64,000 nt of DNA, taken from Mycobacterium angelicum. Its GTDB lineage: Bacteria > Actinomycetota > Actinomycetes > Mycobacteriales > Mycobacteriaceae. Below, piece after piece: positions 59,018 to 64,000 of the stretch (position 1 is the first letter of the stretch; each line of letters opens with the position of its first letter). The position numbers were made by a program, and so were the translations under genes. The notes under the pieces were generated by a model, which searched no databases, was not told the origin of the DNA, and saw only the letters and a list, made by a program, of their open reading frames with translations. Where the stretch lies: assembly GCF_002086155.1 (NCBI RefSeq), contig NZ_MVHE01000002.1, forward strand, positions 62,001 to 126,000, given 5' to 3'.

Positions 59018-59446
59018 ATGGCGCAGGTAGACGTTTCAACGACATCCGATCTGGACCCGGCGTCCGCCTGGAAGCTGGCGTCCGACCTGCAGCGATTCGA
59101 TGAGTGGCTGACGATTTTCGGCGGTTGGCGCAGTGCGGTGCCCGCAGAGATCGAACAGGGCACCTGTATTTCGTCGTGCATCAAGGTCAAAGGTTTCCGC
59201 AATATCATCCACTGGGAAGTGACTCGCTACGACGAACCCAAATCCATTGAGCTGCAGGGTCGCGGCCGGGGTGGGATACGGATCGACCTGCAAATGGCGG
59301 TAGCCGACGACAATCCGGGGTCCACTTTTCATCTCGTCGCCGACCTCAAGGGTGGTCTGCTCGGCGGTCCGGTCGGCAAACTCGTGGCCAGAGTGCTGCG
59401 CTCGGATGTGCGGAATTCGATCGATAATCTCGCGGCCTTGCAGTAA
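59018..59446 (+). CDS. SRPBCC-family protein (Rv0910-like)
   Basis: 142 residues, ATG preceded by GGAGGAGCGGG. START-like fold: 'VDVSTTSDLDPASAWKLASD', 'FDEWLTIFGGWRSAVPAEIE', 'TCISSCIKVKGFRNIIHWEV' and 'FHLVADLKGGLLGGPVGKLV'. The combination of 'EWLTI', 'VKG' and the C-terminal 'LRSDVRNSIDNLAAL' is shared with M. tuberculosis Rv0910, described as the toxin of an atypical toxin-antitoxin pair. No antitoxin-like gene is adjacent here, so a simple ligand-binding role is equally likely. Monocistronic; 214 bp upstream without a gene. Confidence 0.82.
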   Translation: MAQVDVSTTSDLDPASAWKLASDLQRFDEWLTIFGGWRSAVPAEIEQGTCISSCIKVKGFRNIIHWEVTRYDEPKSIELQGRGRGGIRIDLQMAVADDNPGSTFHLVADLKGGLLGGPVGKLVARVLRSDVRNSIDNLAALQ

Positions 59447-59470
59447 CGGCCTTGCAATGACCGGGCATAC

Positions 59471-59767
59471 CTACCGCACGGGCCGGTTGGAGCGGGGCCC
59501 GTTGGCGACGGGATGATCCAAACTCCATTCCCGCTCGGCTTGGCGGACTCGCCGGCGTTCCATGGAGAGCCATGCCAAACCGGCGCCGAATACCAACATC
59601 CCACCGATCGCCGCGGCGATTCCAATGGTTACTTGGCCAAAGGCGAAATTGGCCACGCAGACCACTAAGACCAGCGCGGCGCCCGCCACCACGACCAGCC
59701 CCGGCACCCGCTCTACGTCATCGATCTGTGGAGCCGAGTCGACCCGGCGGTGCGAGATGTTCCCCAT
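59471..59767 (-). CDS. Small two-TM membrane protein, UsfY-like
   Basis: 98 residues from ATG 59767 (GAGGAGA upstream; the frame continues to 59821 without a site). After a polar N-terminus there are two hydrophobic helices ('VPGLVVVAGAALVLVVCVAN' and 'IGIAAAIGGMLVFGAGLAWL') and then 'MERRRVRQAEREW', ending basic. The final 'LA-W-L-x-x-E-x-R-R-V-R' pattern is that of UsfY, a small protein of the mycobacterial sigF region; the match is from memory and weak because the family is short. Function unknown. Confidence 0.6.
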   Translation of the reverse strand: MGNISHRRVDSAPQIDDVERVPGLVVVAGAALVLVVCVANFAFGQVTIGIAAAIGGMLVFGAGLAWLSMERRRVRQAEREWSLDHPVANGPRSNRPVR

Positions 59768-59897
59768 GAACGTCTCCTCTGCTATCGCCTGCAATAGCTG
59801 AGGCGCCGACCCGAACGGCACCCGGCCGGCCCCGACCGGCCTGCGTAGGGCATTTTGATGAACTACCCGAAATGCCGTGCGGACAAACGACTTCGAA

Positions 59898-60362
59898 TCA
59901 CGCCCGAGGCCGCAGCCGGCGCACCGGCCGGGTCTCGAGGGCGTTGATCGTCAAGGCCCGACGGCTGATCCGCCACCCGGCATCGGTCAACTGATACTCG
60001 TCGTCGTAGCGCAGATGCCACACCACATCGACGATTTCGCCTGAGCGCGTGTCCCAATGGTGCGCGACGCAGGCGATGCGGCCACGGGCGACGCCGGCTC
60101 GCGGGCCTTCGTCGTACACCTCACCGACGATCGCGTGCTCCGTGCGTAACACCCGAGCGACGGCGGCTACCGCGCCGGCGATGGCCGCTTGCCCCAGATG
60201 AGTGTGGACGGGTTCCAGCGCGGCGGGCGGGTCAGGCACCGAAAGTTCCGCAGATTCAGTGAAAAGTGCTGCAGCAGTGTCGAATTGACGGTCGTCGACG
60301 TAAGCGGCGTATCGGTGTACCAGATCGGAGAGGGCAGCCCGTTCGATTGCTGGAACGGCCAT
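59898..60362 (-). CDS. SnoaL/NTF2-like protein
   Basis: 154 residues from ATG 60362, which overlaps the stop of the F420-type oxidoreductase by one base (TGATG). Cone-like alpha+beta fold marks: 'ALSDLVHRYAAYVDDRQFDT' then 'AAALFTESAELSVPD', a mid 'HAIVGEVYD', and 'DVVWHLRYDDEYQLTDAGWR' near the end. SnoaL_4-type proteins include dehydratases and isomerases acting on ring systems; the conserved Tyr/Asp at 'YAAYVDD' is common to them. Tight coupling with the LLM gene suggests the same pathway. Activity unknown. Confidence 0.82.
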   Translation of the reverse strand: MAVPAIERAALSDLVHRYAAYVDDRQFDTAAALFTESAELSVPDPPAALEPVHTHLGQAAIAGAVAAVARVLRTEHAIVGEVYDEGPRAGVARGRIACVAHHWDTRSGEIVDVVWHLRYDDEYQLTDAGWRISRRALTINALETRPVRRLRPRA

Positions 60363-61249
60363 CAAGACGCCAACGACAGCCGTTGCGCGCAAGCCGAAAG
60401 GATGTCTTTGGCCTGCTCGATTCCGGTGGTGGGCGGCATGGCCAGCACGATCCGGTCGGCGCCTTGGTCGATCAGACCGGCGGCACGTTCGGCATCGATC
60501 TTGGTGACGAGGTGGCCCAGAGAGATCTCAAGGCTCGCCGGATCGCGGCCCGCGGCCGACGCTTCGGCGTGCATCAGCTCGATCAGCGCAGCCAATTGCG
60601 CGCCGCTGACGCCCAGCGGTTGGAATCCGTCGCCGAACCGTCCGGCGCGCCGGGCGGCCGCCCTGGTGTGTCCACCGATGTGAATAGGAAGTCGCGCAAC
60701 GGGTTTGGGATAGCACATGGCGTTGTCGAAGCTGAAGAACTCGCCGTGAAAAGACGCACCTTGCGGCTGGTCGGCCCACAGCGCCCGCAGCACGGTTAAC
60801 TGCTCGTCGGCCCGTCGGCCCCGGTTGTCGAAGTCTGCCCCGCAGGCTTCGAGTTCTTCCTTGAGCCAACCCACACCCACGCACAGCCGCAATCTGCCGC
60901 CCGAAAGGGCGTCCACGGTGGCCGCGCGTTTGGCGAGCACCACCGGATGATGGTTGGGCAGCACCAGGACTCCGGTGGCCAGGGTGAGCCGGGTGGTCCG
61001 GCCGGCCAAGAACGCAAGCAGATCGAGCGGGTCAGGAATCGGACAGTCCGGCGTCAGCCCGACCCGTCCGGAACGGTCATAGGGATAGACGCTGTCGTAG
61101 CGGGTGACTAAGACGGTGTGCTCGACGACGATGATCGATTCGAAACCGCATGCCTCGAGGTGCTGGGCGAAGGCCGTCATCCACTCCGGGTCGGCGGTAA
61201 CACCGTCGGCCACCGGGACCACGACCCCGGCCTTCAGCGGGACGTTCAT
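60362..61249 (-). CDS. LLM-class F420-dependent oxidoreductase
   Basis: 295 residues. TIM-barrel bacterial-luciferase family: 'ADPEWMTAFAQHLEACGFES', 'LAFLAGRTTRLTLATGVLVL', 'PNHHPVVLAKRAATVDALSG', 'RLRLCVGVGWLKEELEACGA', 'ADEQLTVLRALWAD' and 'PIHIGGHTRAAARRAGRFGD'. The 'GVGWLKEE' loop and overall length are those of the TIGR03619-type F420 group abundant in mycobacteria. Uses F420H2 or F420 for hydride transfer on an unknown substrate. First gene of a two-gene unit with the SnoaL-like protein. Confidence 0.9.
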   Translation of the reverse strand: MNVPLKAGVVVPVADGVTADPEWMTAFAQHLEACGFESIIVVEHTVLVTRYDSVYPYDRSGRVGLTPDCPIPDPLDLLAFLAGRTTRLTLATGVLVLPNHHPVVLAKRAATVDALSGGRLRLCVGVGWLKEELEACGADFDNRGRRADEQLTVLRALWADQPQGASFHGEFFSFDNAMCYPKPVARLPIHIGGHTRAAARRAGRFGDGFQPLGVSGAQLAALIELMHAEASAAGRDPASLEISLGHLVTKIDAERAAGLIDQGADRIVLAMPPTTGIEQAKDILSACAQRLSLAS

Positions 61250-61303
61250 GAGAACCGAAGCTACAGGTGGGCGGTCCGTCGACCCTACGCGGCTAGCTGC
61301 GCC

Positions 61304-63127
61304 TCAGAGCGTCTGGTGCCGGCCGAAATACTTGTGATCCTCGCTGTAGCCGCCGTAACCACTGCCGATCCCCGAGTAGTGTGCGACGAACTCAATGCCT
61401 TTGATCCACTTCACCTGCTTGAAGCCGTGCTGCAGCTCGTTGCGTAGCCGCAGCGGCCGCCCGTGCAGGTAGGGGAGTGGCTGGTCGTTCATGTTGTAGG
61501 CCAGCATGCTCATGTGGTGAGTCATTTGGTCGAGGGGGTGGGCGTTGTAGTAGATGCCGCCGGTCGCGCCCTCGCCCATTGAGTAGAAGACCACCCATTT
61601 CGCCTCCGGCAGCGGCTTGACGATGTCGATGATGGTCTGCATTGACACGCCGCCCCACTTGGCCACGCCCGACCACGCCTGAATGCAGAAGTGCTGGGTG
61701 ATCTGGTCGTGATAGGGCAAGGCTCGCAAGTCGTCGAGTGAGAAGGCCGTCGGATTCTCGACAAGGCCGTACACCCGCAGCCGCCAGTCCGCGAAGTCGT
61801 TTTCTTCCAGCTCTTTGTACTCGACGTTCTCGGGCAATCGGCCGTTGCGCCAATGGAACGGTGAGATGTCCTTTTCGGTGAAGGCGCCCGGCTTCGGGTT
61901 GAGGTTTTCCAGCACCCGTTGGAATGGGCCGACCAGCGCATACCCCACCCGCTGAACTACGCGCGGGTGCCGAATGGTGAACGGAGTGGCCGCTACCCAT
62001 GCGACGGCCACCACCACCATGGCGACCACAAACACCGCGAAACCCGTCCAGCCGTCGTCGTCGCGCGCGGCGAAAATGTGGTTGAGGTTGCGCAACGCCT
62101 CCGTCGCAAAGACCAGCGTGACGTGCACGAGGATGAAGAACAGGAAGTACACCAGGACCAGAAAGTGCAGCGAACGGGCGTGCTGAATGCTCAGGCGCTT
62201 GCTCAGCCAGTGGACACGTTGCGACAGTGCCGGCGACATGCCCAGTCCGGTGATCAGCGCGGCCGGGGCGGCGATGAAGACTGTGGTGAAGTAGGCCAGC
62301 ACCTGTAGACCGTTATAGGCGAGCCACCCGTCGTCATGTGGCCAGTCCAGAGACAGGTACTGGATCGCTACGGACGCGGCGTCGGGGAAGACGTCCCAGC
62401 TGGTCGGCGCGATGTGGCGCCACTGCCCGGTAGCGAACAGCAGCACATAGAAGACCGCGCCGTTGACCAGCCACAGGACGTCTATGCCGAGATGCCACCA
62501 CCGCGCGAGTCCAATGGAGTGGCGAAATCCAGGCAATCCGAACTGAGGGGGCAGCGCCACGGTGTCGGAGTTAGCGGTCCACAGCGGATCGTCGGGAACG
62601 GGCGGACCGACCCGCAGCCACTCATCCTTGCCCGGAGTGGCATTGCGGCTGAAGTACAGCCGCGGGTGATCGCACAAAATCTGGATGCCGGACCGGATGA
62701 TGAACATCATCATGAAGAGGTTGAAAAAGTGCGTCCAGCCAATCCAGGCCGGCAACGTGGGCCTGGCGTGCTTGACGTCGGTTCCGGGGTAACGCTGAAT
62801 AAATGACTGCACCGCCGGCATGTTGTGCAGCCCTTTGCCTATCGCCACGGCGGCCACCAGTAGAGCGAAGCCGATGGGTATCAGCCACAACAGGTTGAAC
62901 CATTTGTCGCGCCCGACCCGCAGCCGCGGCGCAGTAGCCCGCCGAGTGAGGTCGAAGCCGCCTCCATAGGTCTCGACATCGACGACGTCCTCGGCGCTAT
63001 GGACCTCCTTGGCGTAATCGACGCCAAGTTGTCGTTCCAGCCGGGCGATTTCGGCTGCCGTGGCGGGCGGTAGTGCCGTCCCCGCAGAGTCAGCCACGCG
63101 ATCAGCGTCTTCACCAGTGATGCTCAC
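61304..63127 (-). CDS. Membrane cytochrome b561-like/molybdopterin oxidoreductase fusion
   Basis: 607 residues in two parts. Residues about 75-385 contain at least five membrane segments with well-placed histidines ('WIGWTHFFNLFMMMFIIRSG', 'RWWHLGIDVLWLVNGAVFYV', 'HARSLHFLVLVYFLFFILVH'), as in di-heme cytochrome b membrane anchors. Residues 415-607 are a YedY/MsrP-like Mo-cofactor domain: 'ISPFHWRNGRLPENVEYKEL', 'YGLVENPTAFSLDDLRALPY', the probable Mo ligand Cys in 'ITQHFCIQAWSGVAKWGGV', and 'PLRLRNELQHGFKQVKWIKG'. So electrons would pass between the quinone pool and a Mo centre in one chain. It resembles Rv0218 of M. tuberculosis by memory. No signal peptide; which side the Mo domain faces is unclear. 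Confidence 0.85.
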   Translation of the reverse strand: MSITGEDADRVADSAGTALPPATAAEIARLERQLGVDYAKEVHSAEDVVDVETYGGGFDLTRRATAPRLRVGRDKWFNLLWLIPIGFALLVAAVAIGKGLHNMPAVQSFIQRYPGTDVKHARPTLPAWIGWTHFFNLFMMMFIIRSGIQILCDHPRLYFSRNATPGKDEWLRVGPPVPDDPLWTANSDTVALPPQFGLPGFRHSIGLARWWHLGIDVLWLVNGAVFYVLLFATGQWRHIAPTSWDVFPDAASVAIQYLSLDWPHDDGWLAYNGLQVLAYFTTVFIAAPAALITGLGMSPALSQRVHWLSKRLSIQHARSLHFLVLVYFLFFILVHVTLVFATEALRNLNHIFAARDDDGWTGFAVFVVAMVVVAVAWVAATPFTIRHPRVVQRVGYALVGPFQRVLENLNPKPGAFTEKDISPFHWRNGRLPENVEYKELEENDFADWRLRVYGLVENPTAFSLDDLRALPYHDQITQHFCIQAWSGVAKWGGVSMQTIIDIVKPLPEAKWVVFYSMGEGATGGIYYNAHPLDQMTHHMSMLAYNMNDQPLPYLHGRPLRLRNELQHGFKQVKWIKGIEFVAHYSGIGSGYGGYSEDHKYFGRHQTL

Positions 63128-63194
63128 TGCCCGAAATTACAACTTTAGTTGCGCTAGAGCAAACAAATCGGACGCAAAACGCTCAATATCGCCG

Positions 63195-64000
63195 TTAATG
63201 GCCGGTCACCGCCTGGACAGCGTCGGCGAGGGTGGCGGCCCCGCGGTCAGTGAAGATGTCCTCGAGCAGGATCTGCCGGCCGTCGGGGCCGGTCAGCGGA
63301 ACCCGCCAGTTGGGATATTCGTCGGTGGTGCCGGGCTGATTCTGGGTCCGGCGGTCACCGACCGCATCGGTCAGCGCCACACCCAACAAACGCGACGGTG
63401 TGCGCCCGAGATATCGGTACAGAGCAAGAATCGTCTCTTCCGGGTCGTCATTAGCGTCTTCGCCGGCTTCGAGCAGGCCGACCCGGCGCAACTCGGCCGT
63501 CCACGCCTCGAGCTCGGCCCGGCTCGATTCGAGTTCGGCTGCCACCGGCCGGGTCAACAACCCCAGTGATTCGCGCAGCCGCACGTGATCGCCGGCCAGA
63601 TAACCCGCGGTCGGTGGCAGGTCGTGGGTGGTCACCGACGACAAGCAGTACTCCCGCCAGCGCTCGGCGGGCAGCGGCCCGCCATTTCCGTCTCGATCCT
63701 GCTCGAACCAGAGAATCGAGGTGCCCAACAGGCCGCGTAGTAAGAGGTAGTCGCGCACCCAGGGTTCCACGGTGCCCAGATCCTCGCCGACGACAACCGC
63801 CCCGGCACGATGCGCCTCCAGGGCAACGATGCCGATCATCGCCTCATGGTCGTAGCGCACGTAGGTGCCCTCGGTCGGCGGCACGCCCTCGGGAATCCAC
63901 CACAGCCGAAACAGTCCGATGATGTGGTCGATGCGTACGCCGCCGGCGTGGCGCAGCACATTCTGGATCAACGCCCGAAATGGACGGTATTCCTGCTCAT
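63195..64000 (-). CDS. malQ: 4-alpha-glucanotransferase MalQ (C-terminal part)
   Basis: The frame runs off the right edge, so only the last 268 residues are seen. GH77 motifs: 'RPFRALIQNVLRHAGGVRID' with 'HIIGLFRLWWIP' (nucleophile Asp region), 'AGAVVVGEDLGTVEPWVRDY' (acid Glu-Asp loop) and 'SVTTHDLPPTAGYLAGD' (third catalytic Asp). The C-terminus ends 'DRGAATLADAVQAVTGH'. Transfers alpha-1,4-glucan chains in maltodextrin/glycogen metabolism. Equivalent to Rv1781c and the right-hand anchor of the conserved gene order. The intergenic segment to the fusion gene is 67 bp. Confidence 0.95.
   Translation of the reverse strand, partial: EQEYRPFRALIQNVLRHAGGVRIDHIIGLFRLWWIPEGVPPTEGTYVRYDHEAMIGIVALEAHRAGAVVVGEDLGTVEPWVRDYLLLRGLLGTSILWFEQDRDGNGGPLPAERWREYCLSSVTTHDLPPTAGYLAGDHVRLRESLGLLTRPVAAELESSRAELEAWTAELRRVGLLEAGEDANDDPEETILALYRYLGRTPSRLLGVALTDAVGDRRTQNQPGTTDEYPNWRVPLTGPDGRQILLEDIFTDRGAATLADAVQAVTGH

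Noticed and set aside
1..64000. tRNA, rRNA, IS elements, integrase or attachment sites
   Set aside because: No transposase or integrase motif was seen in any frame, and no cloverleaf or rRNA signature was noticed in the short intergenic gaps. The catabolic island therefore lacks obvious marks of a mobile element, though a covariance-model scan was not possible.

Overview
The window is from a high-GC actinobacterium, almost certainly a slow-growing Mycobacterium. It holds one PE_PGRS and one PPE gene, an MmpL-type RND protein, two WS/DGAT acyltransferases, a cutinase, a Tat-exported mycobacterial phospholipase C, a mycofactocin-type SDR and a CYP144-like P450. From memory (not searched), the gene order follows the M. 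tuberculosis Rv1755c-Rv1781c segment: plcD-type phospholipase, sugar transferase, molybdo-oxidoreductase and cutinase (the RvD2/cut1 area), then Rv1760-1762c, then PE_PGRS31-Rv1769-1771, Rv1772, Rv1773c-1780 and malQ (Rv1781c). Several blocks lie inserted in that backbone. No rRNA, tRNA, CRISPR array, insertion sequence or integrase was seen, and no intergenic gap exceeds about 300 bp.

Layout. 0-9.3 kb: end of a Gfo/Idh/MocA oxidoreductase, a sugar isomerase-like protein, phospholipase C, an MgtA-like glycosyltransferase, a DUF4344 lipoprotein, and a LysR regulator divergent from a sulfite-oxidase-type molybdoenzyme with an array of four operator half-sites between them. 9.5-16.8 kb: an MmpL-like protein lacking both canonical Asp-Tyr pairs, a membrane-anchored ABM-like protein, an FAD monooxygenase with a DUF4389 membrane protein, a methyltransferase and a PPE gene. 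16.8-27.7 kb: an ABC/FtsX exporter pair, a cutinase, a large LuxR-type ATPase regulator, a WS/DGAT enzyme, a tandem YbjQ protein and small genes.

27.7-41.4 kb is the most distinctive part: a catabolic island with three arms. A TetR gene faces an AMACR-like CoA epimerase, acyl-CoA dehydrogenase and enoyl-CoA hydratase on the plus strand. A tightly packed eight-gene minus-strand operon encodes a mycofactocin-type SDR, E1-alpha, E1-beta, a stand-alone 78-residue lipoyl protein, a second hydratase, an acyl-CoA ligase, a Rieske oxygenase and a KstD-like flavoprotein. A family III CoA-transferase is transcribed divergently from it. The logic is activation of an acid to its CoA ester, dehydrogenation, hydration and oxidation, then TPP/lipoyl-dependent cleavage. 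No E2 acyltransferase core or E3 is present here, and the substrate is unknown.

41.6-64 kb: PE_PGRS, a PLP-fold protein, an M28 peptidase and gulonolactone dehydrogenase; a second WS/DGAT gene; an ANTAR-like protein; an IclR regulator facing a probably bicovalent flavin oxidase coupled to a PhlG-like C-C hydrolase; a TetR regulator and CYP144; a broken isochorismatase-fold gene; a DUF6941 protein; a large DUF4407 membrane protein facing an unknown gene across a perfect Crp-type site; an SRPBCC protein; small genes; an F420-type oxidoreductase; a cytochrome b-like/molybdopterin fusion; and the C-terminal part of MalQ.
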